A model generated the notes under the pieces. That model saw nothing but the letters and a program-made list of their open reading frames with translations, made no database searches and was not told the origin of the DNA. DNA of 64,000 nucleotides from the NCBI GenBank assembly GCA_964371035.1, contig CAYJLG010000014.1:1-64000 (forward strand), in the 5' to 3' direction. Shown here one piece after another: positions 41,993 to 51,923 of the stretch. The number at the start of each line of letters is the position of its first letter. The stretch's first letter is position 1. The stretch comes from UBA1535 sp964371035 (GTDB taxonomy: Bacteria > Bacillota > Clostridia > Tissierellales > Sedimentibacteraceae). Both the position numbers and the translations under genes were made by a program.

Positions 41993-42361
41993 CTATTTTC
42001 TTTTTGGCAGCACTTCTAACCAGTAACCATCAGGGTCATTTATGAAGTAAATTCCCATACTTGGATTTTCAAAGCAGATACAATCCATTTCTTTATGCTT
42101 TTTATACGCAGCATCATAATCATCTGTTACAAACGCTAGGTGCATTTCATTATCACCTAAATTATATGGTTCTTTCCAATCTCTTAGCCATGTTAATTCT
42201 AATAAAAAATCTGATTTTCCATCACCTATGTAGACAATAATAAAATCTCCATTAGGGTGTTCTGATCTTCTTACTTCCTTTAATCCTAAAGCTTCTTCAT
42301 AAAACTTTAAACTTTTTTCTAAGTCAAGTACATTGAAATTATAATGAACAAATTTAAACAT
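41993..42361 (-). CDS. gloA: VOC family protein, lactoylglutathione lyase-like (glyoxalase I)
   Basis: The 122-residue protein is a vicinal-oxygen-chelate metalloprotein with two beta-alpha-beta-beta-beta modules. It shows FVHYNFNVLDLEKSLKFYEEALGLKEV at the start and DPDGYWLEVLP at the end. The usual four metal ligands are present (His near residue 5, Glu in FLLELT, His in NEMHLAF, Glu in WLEV). It would detoxify methylglyoxal or a similar aldehyde adduct. The ATG follows TTTTTAGGAGGATTTT. It lies 34 bases after the SLT-SLH gene on the same strand and could be read through from it. Confidence 0.87.
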   Translation of the reverse strand: MFKFVHYNFNVLDLEKSLKFYEEALGLKEVRRSEHPNGDFIIVYIGDGKSDFLLELTWLRDWKEPYNLGDNEMHLAFVTDDYDAAYKKHKEMDCICFENPSMGIYFINDPDGYWLEVLPKRK

Positions 42362-42395
42362 AAAATCCTCCTAAAAATAATTTTCATTTTATTTG

Positions 42396-44531
42396 TTATT
42401 CTTCTTTATCATCAGAAGTTTCGTCTTTATCTATATTTTCTGAGTCTTCTGTTTCTTCCTGGTTTTCTACTTCTTCTTGGTTTTGTGAATCATCTGAATT
42501 TTCTTCGTCTATATTTTCTGAATTTTCAATATCATCTAATTTCTCTATTTTCATTTTTTCTATGATTTCGGCTAAAGTCAATTCATCAGATAATAATTTC
42601 TGCAATTTATAGGTTGCCGCAGCTGCCTCGCCTTTTGACAACAAGTCATTGTATCCAAAGTTTTCTGAATTTTCTCCATGCATAATGCCTAATGAAGTCA
42701 AAATTTTAATGCTTTCGATTTGATTATCTGTAAGGGTTTCTATATCTTTAAACTCAAGTTCAATACTATCTAAGTTGAAAACATCACTATGATTGAATTC
42801 TATTATATCAGTTTCTGAACCTTCGTCTTCATTATTATCTTTTTTATTTTTAGAACTCTTATCTTCATCATCTTCTGAAAGCTCTTCTGATTCGTCTAAT
42901 ATTTCACTTTCATTAAACTCGAGTCTTGCTTCTTCTATCAAAATATTTGAAATCAACTCTGTAATTTCGCCTCTTGATATAGCATCTTTTGGATCTAAAT
43001 AATCAGTATAAAAATCTAAAACCTCTGAATCATCTAAATATTCTATATATTTCAAAGACCATGATGATATTTCATTGCTATCTAAGAATCTCAAATCTGT
43101 CGCTTTTTCTGTCGAATTTCCATCTGTCATATCTTCTGTGTTCGCGTCTTCATCTACTACTTCATTATCTTCATCTGTAGCTTCAGCATCTTTATCAATA
43201 TTTTCATTATCTAAATCAACATTTTCTTTAGATTCATTTTCATCATCTGTTTTATCATTTTCATCTGAGTCATCTAAGGTTTCTGCATTTTCTGATTCAT
43301 TTTCGCTATCAGAAGATTCTGTCTCTTTGCCTGTCTCGTTATCTCTATCTTCATCAATATTTTCGTCATCTGTTTTAGCTGTTTCACTCGTTTCAGCGTC
43401 ATCGCTCTCTGTTTCATTGTCTGAGTCTATTTCAGTTTCATCTTTATCGACTTCATCTGTCACACCATATAGTTCTGATTCTTCGTCAAAAGAGTCTAAT
43501 GTTTTTGCTAAAAGAGCAAAATATTCTTCCTTTGTCATCAATTCATCTACAGAGTACATATTGTCATTTCTATCGCTTATTATATCTGAATTATAAAGAT
43601 TCATTATAGAATTAACACTCCAGTGATACGTGATGTCTTCAAATGGATAAATACCGTTGACAGAATCGCCTATTTTCTTGATCCAATTTCGTTGTATCCA
43701 GCCTGTCATTCCATTTTCAGTTTGCACTTTGTACCAATAATATCCTTCGTGGAGCACTGGTGCTTCTAGCACAGTTGCTACCTCTCCATGATAAACTTGA
43801 GCTAAAGAAGTATTTCCTGGTGTTGCACATAAAACTCTATCGTTTAGTATGCTATTTACAGAAACAATATCTCCAACTTTGAATTGATATAAGTTAGCGG
43901 AATGTGAATTTTCAGGAGTAGGTACATTGAGTTTTTTTGCAGGTTTACCGCTGTAAGGTAAGTACGCCATATCTATTGGAGTAATATCTTGACCAAACTG
44001 TTCTTTTGCAATCTCATAAACTCTAGTTTGATAGGCTTTGCTATTGCTAATAGGATTATTACTACTTGCCCAACCATTATATGCCCAAATTGCAAAATAC
44101 CAATTTTCAAGTATGTTTGGATCCATGTTTCCTACGCTTGATATAGAATAATTTTGTACGCTAGAGCTCCATTTCATAAGTAAAATTTCTATGCCTGCCT
44201 CTAGATTGTAATCTATATCATATTTCAATCTTTCAGTATCAAACATACCATGGCTATTTCCTACCTGCATTAATCCAAGATTGCCTGTTCTGGATACTTT
44301 TACATCACCATTATTATAAAAATGAGCCATAGACGATTCTATTTGTGCTATAGATTTAAGAATAACAGCAGGAACGCCTCTCTCTTTTGCTACTCTCTCA
44401 ATCTTCTCTTCAATACTTTCTTCATATACCTCTTCAGCAAAAGCAGTATATGGTGTTAAAACAGAAAAAATTAAAAGCAATGCTGTAAACGCTGCAATAA
44501 ATTTTTTCATACTTGTGTAACTAAAGTTCAT
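42396..44531 (-). CDS. Secreted wall protein: SLT lysozyme-like, SH3 and SLH repeats with acidic linkers
   Basis: The 711-residue exported protein begins with a hydrophobic signal peptide ending near TAFAEE. Next come a transglycosylase-like SLT domain (SIAQIESS with the catalytic Glu, then GNLGLMQVG and AIWAYNGW), an SH3b domain (VGDIVSVNSILNDRVL ... MTGWIQRNWIK), and three SLH-like repeats (IYPFEDITYHWSVNSIMNL; ISSWSLKYIEYLDDSEVL; IKILTSLGIMHGENSENFGY). About 110 residues of almost pure Asp/Glu/Ser/Asn/Thr separate SLH 1 from SLH 2, with a second acidic run before SLH 3 and an acidic tail. The ATG at 44531 follows AGAAAGG; alternative starts lie nearby. It probably remodels glycan strands while wall-bound. 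Confidence 0.85.
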   Translation of the reverse strand: MNFSYTSMKKFIAAFTALLLIFSVLTPYTAFAEEVYEESIEEKIERVAKERGVPAVILKSIAQIESSMAHFYNNGDVKVSRTGNLGLMQVGNSHGMFDTERLKYDIDYNLEAGIEILLMKWSSSVQNYSISSVGNMDPNILENWYFAIWAYNGWASSNNPISNSKAYQTRVYEIAKEQFGQDITPIDMAYLPYSGKPAKKLNVPTPENSHSANLYQFKVGDIVSVNSILNDRVLCATPGNTSLAQVYHGEVATVLEAPVLHEGYYWYKVQTENGMTGWIQRNWIKKIGDSVNGIYPFEDITYHWSVNSIMNLYNSDIISDRNDNMYSVDELMTKEEYFALLAKTLDSFDEESELYGVTDEVDKDETEIDSDNETESDDAETSETAKTDDENIDEDRDNETGKETESSDSENESENAETLDDSDENDKTDDENESKENVDLDNENIDKDAEATDEDNEVVDEDANTEDMTDGNSTEKATDLRFLDSNEISSWSLKYIEYLDDSEVLDFYTDYLDPKDAISRGEITELISNILIEEARLEFNESEILDESEELSEDDEDKSSKNKKDNNEDEGSETDIIEFNHSDVFNLDSIELEFKDIETLTDNQIESIKILTSLGIMHGENSENFGYNDLLSKGEAAAATYKLQKLLSDELTLAEIIEKMKIEKLDDIENSENIDEENSDDSQNQEEVENQEETEDSENIDKDETSDDKEE

Positions 44532-44555
44532 TATAACCAACCTTTCTAAAAACCA

Positions 44556-46262
44556 CTAAATCATTCTGTCAATAATATCTGTGACATCTTTTTTTATTTT
44601 TTCAAGCTGTAGTTTTGCTTGCTCGTATGTATTGGCACAAGAAGAAAAATAAATTTTCATTTTCGGTTCTGTACCTGATGGTCTAATGCTAAACCACGAA
44701 CCATTTTCAAAACAAAACTTAAGCACATTTGATTTAGGAAAATCAATATTTTCAAAATCACCTTTAATAAAATCATAAGCTAAGCTAACTTTAAAATCAA
44801 AAAGCTTTACGATGTTTAATCCTGACAAGTTAGTAGGCTTACTTTCTCTGAAAAATTCAATTACATTTGATATCTTGCTTTGTCCACTAATACCTGCAAG
44901 TGTAAAAGATGATGTTTCTTCAATATGATATCCGAATTCTTCATAAATATTATTCAATACTTCAAACACAGTTTTTCCACGTTTTTTATAGTATCCTACC
45001 ATTTCAACTATTAGCATAGAAGCAGAAACTGCATCTTTATCTCTAACATGTTCTCCAACTAGATAACCATAGCTTTCTTCAAAGCCACATAAGAAAGTAT
45101 TAGAATTATTATTCTTAATTTCATCCATGAGATCGCCAATATATTTGAATCCCGTTAGAGTTTTCAATGTTTCTATACCATATTTACATGCAATTTTTTC
45201 ACCTAAGTCACTTGTTACTACAGTATTGATTATAGCTCCATTTTTAGGTAATTCGCTGTTTTCATTTTTTATTTGTAGTATGTAGTTTACAAGCAATGCA
45301 CCTGTTTGATTTCCAGTAAGTAAAATAAATTCTCCTGTAGTATCATCTTTTACCATCATACCTACTCTATCACAATCAGGATCTGTTGCTAAAATTATAT
45401 CTCCATCTACTTTTTTTGCCGTTTCAACAGCTAATGCATATGCATCAATGTCTTCTGGATTAGGAAATTTGACAGTAGAAAATTCAGAATCGGGTTTTTC
45501 TTGTTCTTTCACGACAAAAACATTTTTAAACCCTTTGTTACTCAAAATTTTTCTGACTGGAACATTTCCCGTCCCATGTAACGGTGTAAATACTATGTTA
45601 ATATCTTTATCTATGTCATTGCTGATAGATAAGCTATTAACTATATCTATAAATTTATCTTCTGTTTCACTTTTAATATAATTTATTCTTTCACTAGCAT
45701 CGTCAGCATGCTTGATGTTGTTAAAATCAACATTTAGCACTTTATCAATCACTTTTTCCGCTTCGTCATCAAGCAACTGGCAACCAGATTGATTATACAC
45801 TTTATATCCATTGTATTGTGGTGGATTATGGCTTGCAGTGATCACTATTCCGCCTTTGCAATTCAACTCTCTAACAGCAAATGAAAGTTCAGGAGTCGAT
45901 CTTAAAGTTTCATATAAAAATACTTTTATTCCGTTAGAAGCTAATACTTCTGCAGTTTTTTCAGAAAATTCTTTAGACATATGTCTTGAATCGTATGCAA
46001 TGGCAACACTTATGTCTTCTTTAAACTCTTCAATCAAATAATTTGCAAACCCTTGTGTAGCTCTGGCAACAGTATAAATGTTCATTCTGTTTGTGCCTGC
46101 TCCTATAACTCCTCGCATTCCACCTGTGCCAAATTCTAAGTTTTTGTAAAATCTATCTTCTATTTCTGATCCATTTTCTTCTATTGCTCTTAATTCTTCT
46201 TTAGTTTTATCGTCTGTAAAACTTTCTGTTAGCCATAATTTGTATTGTTCTAAATAATTCAT
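44556..46262 (-). CDS. pgm: Phosphoglucomutase (alpha-D-phosphohexomutase family)
   Basis: The 568-residue phosphohexomutase interconverts glucose-1- and glucose-6-phosphate. Phospho-serine loop TASHNPPQYNGYKVY (near residue 135), metal loop ATDPDCDRVG, sugar-specificity loop CGFEESYGYLVG and phosphate loop RPSGTEPKMK are all present. Length and motifs match the Bacillota PgcA type. The ATG at 46262 follows AGAGGAGAAATC. The upstream gene is galU, so the pair supplies UDP-glucose, for example for glycolipid anchors of lipoteichoic acid. Confidence 0.95.
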   Translation of the reverse strand: MNYLEQYKLWLTESFTDDKTKEELRAIEENGSEIEDRFYKNLEFGTGGMRGVIGAGTNRMNIYTVARATQGFANYLIEEFKEDISVAIAYDSRHMSKEFSEKTAEVLASNGIKVFLYETLRSTPELSFAVRELNCKGGIVITASHNPPQYNGYKVYNQSGCQLLDDEAEKVIDKVLNVDFNNIKHADDASERINYIKSETEDKFIDIVNSLSISNDIDKDINIVFTPLHGTGNVPVRKILSNKGFKNVFVVKEQEKPDSEFSTVKFPNPEDIDAYALAVETAKKVDGDIILATDPDCDRVGMMVKDDTTGEFILLTGNQTGALLVNYILQIKNENSELPKNGAIINTVVTSDLGEKIACKYGIETLKTLTGFKYIGDLMDEIKNNNSNTFLCGFEESYGYLVGEHVRDKDAVSASMLIVEMVGYYKKRGKTVFEVLNNIYEEFGYHIEETSSFTLAGISGQSKISNVIEFFRESKPTNLSGLNIVKLFDFKVSLAYDFIKGDFENIDFPKSNVLKFCFENGSWFSIRPSGTEPKMKIYFSSCANTYEQAKLQLEKIKKDVTDIIDRMI

Positions 46263-46272
46263 GATTTCTCCT

Positions 46273-47142
46273 CTACTGTACAATTTTTTTTAGATAATTC
46301 ATAAAATCATCTCTTAAATCTTCTCTGTTAAGTGCGAAATCTACAATAGTTTCTAAATATCCTAATTTATTGCCTGTGTCATATCTCTTTCCATCAAAAA
46401 GATATGCAAACATCTTTTGAGTTTTTAGTAATTCCAACAGCCCATCTGTAAGCTGTATCTCTCCTAATGCACCAGGACTAATATTTTCAAGGATATTAAA
46501 GATTTCAGGTGTAATAATATATCTTCCTACTATGGATATATCGCTTGGAGCTTCACCTATAGAAGGTTTTTCCACAAGAGCATCTATTGAAAAAGTACGT
46601 GTATCTAATTGCTTACCTGACACCATCCCATACTTATTTGCATCTTTTATATCAATTTTCTGAACTGCTATGATCGATGAGTTATGTTTTTCATAAGAAT
46701 CGACCATTTGTTTCAAACAAGAAGTCTTAGCATATATCAAGTCATCCGGCAACATTACAGCAAAAGGTTCGTTTCCTACAAATGCTTTTGCATGACATAT
46801 TGCATGTCCTAACCCTTTTGTCTCTCTTTGCCTTATATAGTGTATGTTAGCAAGTTCAGAAATTTCTCTCAACTCGTCTGCTAAGTCTATTTTTCCTGCC
46901 GCCTTTAATAGTTGTTCTGTTTCTGTAGCATTGTCAAAATGATCTTCTATAGTTCTTTTATTTTTGTTAGTTATGATTAAAATATCTTTAATACCTGCTT
47001 CGACCGCTTCTTCAATAACATACTGGATTGCAGGTTTGTCTATGATAGGTATCATCTCTTTAGGCATCGATTTTGTAGCAGGGAGCAAACGAGTACCTAA
47101 GCCTGCCGCAGGAATTATAGCCTTTTTTATTTTATTATTCAT
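46273..47142 (-). CDS. galU: UTP-glucose-1-phosphate uridylyltransferase
   Basis: The 289-residue enzyme makes UDP-glucose from UTP and glucose-1-phosphate. It shows the nucleotide-binding GLGTRLLPATKSMPKEM, the PIIDKPAIQYVIEEAV segment, LPDDLIY and VEKPSIGEAPS, all as in GalU. The length is typical. Its start codon overlaps the mreB stop by one base, and pgm begins ten bases after its stop, so mreB-galU-pgm is a coupled operon linking cell-shape and envelope-sugar supply. Confidence 0.96.
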   Translation of the reverse strand: MNNKIKKAIIPAAGLGTRLLPATKSMPKEMIPIIDKPAIQYVIEEAVEAGIKDILIITNKNKRTIEDHFDNATETEQLLKAAGKIDLADELREISELANIHYIRQRETKGLGHAICHAKAFVGNEPFAVMLPDDLIYAKTSCLKQMVDSYEKHNSSIIAVQKIDIKDANKYGMVSGKQLDTRTFSIDALVEKPSIGEAPSDISIVGRYIITPEIFNILENISPGALGEIQLTDGLLELLKTQKMFAYLFDGKRYDTGNKLGYLETIVDFALNREDLRDDFMNYLKKIVQ

Positions 47143-48173
47143 TATAACTGTCTATAATCCTTTCTGATATCGTCTGTCAATAATGAATTGCTTAAAATAT
47201 CTAAATGTTCTAATGATTTACCTGTTCCCATAGCCACACAAGATACCGCATCGTCTGCTATTCTTGTTACTACGCCTGTTCTCTTGGATATTAGTTTATC
47301 TAATCCGCCTATTAATGCGCCACCACCAGTCATTATTATACCTTTCTCGCTGATGTCAGAAGCAAGTTCAGGAGGAGTTTTTTCGAATACTGAATGTACA
47401 GCGTCTGCAATGGCAGTCACTGTTTCTTCTAAAGCTTCAAGCATGTCAGAAGTTGAAATTGTAATGTTTTTAGGAAGTCCTGACACAAGATTTCTTCCTC
47501 TTACTTCCATAAACTTTTCTTCTTCTAAAGGATATGCAGTGCCTATATTTATTTTTAAATCTTCTGCACTTCTTGACCCTATCATAACGTTGTATTTTTT
47601 TCTTACATACCTTACTATAGCTTCATCACACTTGTCGCCTGCTATTTTGATTGATTTGCTAACTACTATACCACCCAAAGAAATCACAGCAATATCAGTA
47701 GTTCCACCACCTATGTCGATAATCATATGGCCTGTAGGTTTTTCTATGCTTAATCCTGCACCTATCGCCGCTGCAACAGGTTCTTCAATAAGATATGTCT
47801 TTTTTGCACCTGCATTGTTGCTCGCATCTAGCACAGCTCTTTTTTCTACTTCTGTAACACCACTAGGAACACAAACAATTACTCTTGGTTTAAGTATAGA
47901 CGCTCCAGTAGCTTTTTTTATGAAATATTTTAACATTTTTTCTGTTATATCAAAATCAGAAATAACACCATCTCTTAGAGGTCTGATCGCAACAATATTG
48001 CCTGGAGTTCTTCCTAACATTTTTCTAGCCTCTTCGCCGACTTCCAGTATTCTATTTGAATTTTTATCAATTGCAACAACAGATGGTTCTTGAATGACAA
48101 TACCTTTGCCTCTAATATATACCAGCACACTCGCAGTGCCTAAGTCTATTCCAATGTCTGCTCTTAATCCCAT
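47142..48173 (-). CDS. mreB: Rod shape-determining protein MreB/Mbl
   Basis: The 343-residue actin homologue forms membrane-associated filaments guiding side-wall synthesis. Actin-fold motifs are IGIDLGTASVLVY (phosphate 1), IDIGGGTTDIAVISLGGIV (phosphate 2) and IIMTGGGALIGGLDKLI (adenosine). Whether it is the MreB, Mbl or MreBH paralogue cannot be decided by eye; no mreCD follows, which is more like Mbl. The ATG follows TAAGATAATGGG context with GGAGGTAAG upstream. It leads the galU-pgm operon, with a clear promoter upstream. Confidence 0.95.
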   Translation of the reverse strand: MGLRADIGIDLGTASVLVYIRGKGIVIQEPSVVAIDKNSNRILEVGEEARKMLGRTPGNIVAIRPLRDGVISDFDITEKMLKYFIKKATGASILKPRVIVCVPSGVTEVEKRAVLDASNNAGAKKTYLIEEPVAAAIGAGLSIEKPTGHMIIDIGGGTTDIAVISLGGIVVSKSIKIAGDKCDEAIVRYVRKKYNVMIGSRSAEDLKINIGTAYPLEEEKFMEVRGRNLVSGLPKNITISTSDMLEALEETVTAIADAVHSVFEKTPPELASDISEKGIIMTGGGALIGGLDKLISKRTGVVTRIADDAVSCVAMGTGKSLEHLDILSNSLLTDDIRKDYRQL

Positions 48174-48240
48174 TATCTTACCTCCAAGGTTTTATAAATT
48201 ATATATATAAATTAATTAATTTCGATTTATTACCTATAAT

Positions 48241-48269
48241 ATTATACAAAAAAATTCAGTTAATTTCAA
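48241..48269 (-). promoter_or_regulatory. Sigma-A promoter of mreB-galU-pgm
   Basis: On the minus strand TTGAAA (48264-48269) and TATAAT (48241-48246) are exactly 17 bases apart, 68 bases before mreB. Confidence 0.75.
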
Positions 48270-48361
48270 ACATTTTTTATTTATTTTTAAAATCATCAAT
48301 ATTTTGGGGTTCCATGAAACTGAAATTTAATTTTCACAAAAATGATATTGAGAAAAAAACA

Positions 48362-48390
48362 TTGCGTTTAGTCATTTTTCGTGTTATAAT
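48362..48390 (+). promoter_or_regulatory. Sigma-A promoter of prfA-rqcP
   Basis: TTGCGT (48362-48367) and TATAAT (48385-48390) are 17 bases apart. A small CACTT/AAGTG dyad follows in the leader near 48422-48440. Confidence 0.75.
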
Positions 48391-48465
48391 TTTACGTTGA
48401 AAGCAACACAAATTAGAATAACACTTGTTAAAATAAGTGCTTTAATATAGAAAGGTGAGTTACAA

Positions 48466-49539
48466 ATGTTAGATAAATTAGAATTTCTTGAGGAAAAATA
48501 TATCGATTTGAACGAAAAAATCGCTGATCCTGACGTTATTGCGAGGACTCAAGAATGGCAAAAATTAGTAAAAGAACATGCTCAAGTTGAGCCGATAGTA
48601 TTGAAATACAAAGAATACAAAGAAGCAAAAATTCAGCTTGAAGAATCTAAAGAAATGTCATACGACAAAACATTAGATGATGAATTAAGAGAAATGGCAA
48701 AAGAAGAAGTCAAAGAATTGACTGAGGCTATAGAAACATACGAATCAGAACTTAAAATTTTGTTGTTGCCAACCGATCCAAACGATAGCAAAGATGTAAT
48801 TGTTGAAATAAGAGCAGGTGTAGGTGGCGATGAAGCTGGTTTGTTTGCAGGAAATTTATTTAGGATGTACTCTAGATATGCTGAAAGAAACAGATGGAAA
48901 ACTGAATTGATTTCTATCAACGAGCAAAGTATGGGTATAGTAAAGGAAGTCGTTTTTGCAATCAAAGGAAACGGCGCATATTCTAAACTTAAGTACGAAA
49001 GCGGAGTTCATAGAGTACAAAGAGTTCCTGATACAGAATCAAGTGGACGAATCCACACTTCATCTGCTACAGTTGCAGTTTTGCCTGAGGTAGACGACAT
49101 AGAAATAGAAATAAATCAAAACGATATAAAAATTGACGTTTTTAGATCATCTGGAAACGGTGGACAAAGTGTAAATACCACAGATTCAGCTGTTAGACTT
49201 ACACATATACCTACAGGTATTGTTATTTCTTGCCAAGATGAAAAATCTCAGTTAAAAAACAGAGACAAAGCACTCAAATTGTTGAAAGTAAAATTATATG
49301 ACAAGTATCAACAAGAGCAAAATGATGAAATAGCAGGTGCAAGAAAAAGTCAAGTCGGTTCAGGCGACAGAAGTGAAAGAATTAGAACATACAATTTTCC
49401 ACAAGGAAGAATTACAGATCATAGAATTAATCTGACACTATATAAATTAGACAATTTTATAGATGGTGATTTAAATGAAATGATAGATGGACTAGTAACG
49501 TCTGATCAAGCTGAAAAGCTTAAAAATCTAGATAATTAA
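48466..49539 (+). CDS. prfA: Peptide chain release factor 1
   Basis: RF1 ends translation at UAA and UAG. The 357 residues match. The catalytic GGQ is in RSSGNGGQSVNTTDSAVR near residue 228. The stop-codon recognition loop reads VPDTESSGRIHTS, where the usual Pro-Ala-Thr tripeptide of RF1 is Pro-Asp-Thr. VEIRAGVGGDEAGLFAGNLFRMY is the family block. The ATG follows AGAAAGGTGAGTTACAA. prmC, the methylase often next to prfA, is absent. rqcP follows after 12 bases. Confidence 0.96.
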   Translation: MLDKLEFLEEKYIDLNEKIADPDVIARTQEWQKLVKEHAQVEPIVLKYKEYKEAKIQLEESKEMSYDKTLDDELREMAKEEVKELTEAIETYESELKILLLPTDPNDSKDVIVEIRAGVGGDEAGLFAGNLFRMYSRYAERNRWKTELISINEQSMGIVKEVVFAIKGNGAYSKLKYESGVHRVQRVPDTESSGRIHTSSATVAVLPEVDDIEIEINQNDIKIDVFRSSGNGGQSVNTTDSAVRLTHIPTGIVISCQDEKSQLKNRDKALKLLKVKLYDKYQQEQNDEIAGARKSQVGSGDRSERIRTYNFPQGRITDHRINLTLYKLDNFIDGDLNEMIDGLVTSDQAEKLKNLDN

Positions 49540-49551
49540 TCGGAGATACCT

Positions 49552-49794
49552 ATGCGTATTGATAAATTTTTAAAAAATTCAAGAGTAATAAAAAGAAGAA
49601 CAATTGCTAAAGAAGCCTGTGAACAAGGCAGAGTAATTGTAAATGGAAAACCCGCAAAACCTGGTACAGAAGTTGCTATCGGAGACGAAATAGAAATTAT
49701 TTTCGGCACAAACCCTATGAAAATAAGAGTAGAAAAACTATTAGAGCATGTGATGAAAGACGATGCTAAAGATATGTTTTCTATGCTTAGTTAA
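49552..49794 (+). CDS. rqcP: S4-domain ribosome quality-control factor RqcP
   Basis: The 80-residue protein is essentially one S4 RNA-binding domain (MRIDKFLKNSRVIKRRTIAK, EQGRVIVNGKPAKPGTEV, GDEIEIIFG). It matches the YabO/RqcP family, which with RqcH adds C-terminal alanine tails to peptides on stalled 50S subunits. The ATG follows AATCGGAGATACCT. It is probably co-transcribed with prfA, both acting on the ribosome. Alternative: Hsp15-like heat-shock S4 protein. Confidence 0.88.
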   Translation: MRIDKFLKNSRVIKRRTIAKEACEQGRVIVNGKPAKPGTEVAIGDEIEIIFGTNPMKIRVEKLLEHVMKDDAKDMFSMLS

Positions 49795-49832
49795 TTCAAC
49801 CATGATACTGATGGTTTACAAAGGAGCTTTCG

Positions 49833-51899
49833 ATGTATAAAAAATTATTTACTCCAAAGTATATTTTTAAACCTATTTTCTTTTTCATTGCATTAATTTT
49901 GATGGAATGCATAGTTAAATTGTCTTCTACTGGAGGTATATTTAGTCGAGGTCTATTTTATACTATGCTTTTTACTATACCGATAAGTATGCTATTTACA
50001 TTTATTAGCTCGCTTTTTCAACCTAAACATAATAAGTTGGTTTGTATCATCTTGCTAATATTGCCAATGATTTGGTATTTATCTCAAACCGTTTATTACG
50101 ATGTGTTCAAAACTTTTTACCAAGTAAAATCTATAGCTATGGCAGGCGCTGCGATTGGCAGTTTTACTTCTGACGTCATTACAGGAATATTAAATAGCAC
50201 CATTTATTTAATTTTGATTTTTGTACCGTTGGTTCTGCTATTATTAATAATTAGACGCGATAAATATCCAGATATTTTTTCAAAATTTAGTTATAAAAAA
50301 TCAGGTATTTACTTTGCAAGTTTTGTAGTCGCTCAAATTGTAGCCGTAATAGCCGTTATGGCTTCTACTTCAGGAATCTTATCTCCAGCTGCTATCTATA
50401 CTACTTCGTGGACTACAGAATTATCAATTTCTAACTTCGGTTTTTTAACTACATTTAGGCTTGATTTATCAAATATGTTAAAAGGCGATACAGAAGAAGA
50501 ATCTACATCGGCAAAAGATACACAAACTGTTTTAAGCGAAACTCCTACAGATTTAACAAATCCTGCAAATACGAATAATATTTCTTCAACAATCATTTTG
50601 GGTGATGAAAATAACGATAGCGAAGACACAGAAAAAACTGAAGAAGTAGTATATGAACCAAACATTCTAGATATTGATTTTGAAACTCTTATCAGCACAG
50701 AATCTGATGCAAAAATCGCAAAAATGCATACATATTTTTCCGAACAAACGCCTACACTTAAAAACGAATATACAGGCATGTTTGAAGGAAAAAACTTAAT
50801 TTTTCTTACTGCAGAAGGTTTTTGGCAATATGCTGTGCACGAAAAATATACGCCTACACTATATAAATTAGTTAATGAAGGATTTGTTTTTAATAATTTT
50901 TACAACCCTTTGTGGTGGGTATCGACAATAGACGGTGAATTTGCTGCTACCAGTGGTCTTTTGCCATCTAATCAGTTTTTTGCATTTAATACTTCATCTT
51001 CAAATCATATGCCGTTTTTCATGGGTAACATGTTGAAAAACGAGGGTTATCCGACTAAGGCATACCATAATCATACTTATACATATTATGATAGACATCT
51101 TTCTCATCCAAATATGGGTTATGAATACTTCGGACTTGGCAATGGGCTTAATGTAACCGAAGTGTGGCCTGCATCAGATTTAGAAATGATGGAATTAACT
51201 ATACCTGATGCAATTGCAGGTGAAAAACCATTTCATAACTACTATATGACTGTCAGTGGACATTTGAATTATTCTTTCATCGGAAATACAATGTCAAAGA
51301 AAAACAAAGACGCTGTAGCTGATTTAGAAATGAGTGAAGAAGCACAAGCATATATAGCATGTAACATTGAATTAGATAAAGCACTAGAGTACACGATCCA
51401 ACAGTTAGAAGCTGCAGGCGAATTAGAAAATACTGTTATTTGTCTATCTGCAGATCATTACCCGTATGGAATGACTCCTGAAACTTGGGACGAATTTTAT
51501 GGTGGCGATATAGATGAAAACTTTGAAATTTTTAGAAGTCCATTAATATTGTGGTCAGGCGACATGGAAGAACCAATAGTTATTGACAAACCTTGTTACT
51601 CTGTAGACATTTTACCTACACTGCTGAATTTGTTTGGATTAGAATATGATTCTAGACTATTGATGGGTAGAGATATATTATCTGATTCTCCAGGACTTGT
51701 ACTTTTTGCAAACAGGAGCTTTATAACTGATGAAGGTAAATATAATTCTGTAGTAGATCTGTGGATGCCAAATGAAGACTCAGATGCTGGCAATGAATAC
51801 GCAACTGAAATTTATAGCATCTTAAGTGATAAATTCAGATATTCCAACGATATTTTAACTACAGATTACTACCAAATTTTGAATATTAATCTACCATAA
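49833..51899 (+). CDS. LtaS-like sulfatase-fold phosphoglycerol transferase
   Basis: The 688-residue membrane enzyme has five N-terminal helices, an acidic Ser/Thr linker (about residues 220-275), then an extracellular alkaline-phosphatase-like domain: NLIFLTAEGFWQYA (metal Glu), WVSTIDGEFAA (nucleophile Thr), MTVSGHLNYSF and LSADHYPYGMTPE (metal Asp-His). It belongs to the LtaS/phosphoglycerol transferase group but differs clearly from the SLH-bearing LtaS-like protein at 16622 and lacks SLH repeats. It may prime or extend glycerol-phosphate chains. The ATG follows AAAGGAGCTTTCG. It is closed by a strong terminator. Confidence 0.88.
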   Translation: MYKKLFTPKYIFKPIFFFIALILMECIVKLSSTGGIFSRGLFYTMLFTIPISMLFTFISSLFQPKHNKLVCIILLILPMIWYLSQTVYYDVFKTFYQVKSIAMAGAAIGSFTSDVITGILNSTIYLILIFVPLVLLLLIIRRDKYPDIFSKFSYKKSGIYFASFVVAQIVAVIAVMASTSGILSPAAIYTTSWTTELSISNFGFLTTFRLDLSNMLKGDTEEESTSAKDTQTVLSETPTDLTNPANTNNISSTIILGDENNDSEDTEKTEEVVYEPNILDIDFETLISTESDAKIAKMHTYFSEQTPTLKNEYTGMFEGKNLIFLTAEGFWQYAVHEKYTPTLYKLVNEGFVFNNFYNPLWWVSTIDGEFAATSGLLPSNQFFAFNTSSSNHMPFFMGNMLKNEGYPTKAYHNHTYTYYDRHLSHPNMGYEYFGLGNGLNVTEVWPASDLEMMELTIPDAIAGEKPFHNYYMTVSGHLNYSFIGNTMSKKNKDAVADLEMSEEAQAYIACNIELDKALEYTIQQLEAAGELENTVICLSADHYPYGMTPETWDEFYGGDIDENFEIFRSPLILWSGDMEEPIVIDKPCYSVDILPTLLNLFGLEYDSRLLMGRDILSDSPGLVLFANRSFITDEGKYNSVVDLWMPNEDSDAGNEYATEIYSILSDKFRYSNDILTTDYYQILNINLP

Positions 51900-51923
51900 A
51901 CAATTATTTTAAATTAATATTAG

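Noticed and set aside
42989..43596. Long Ser-rich plus-strand ORFs opposite the SLT-SLH gene
   Set aside because: They are antisense shadows of the Asp/Glu-rich linker codons (GAT/GAA read in reverse).
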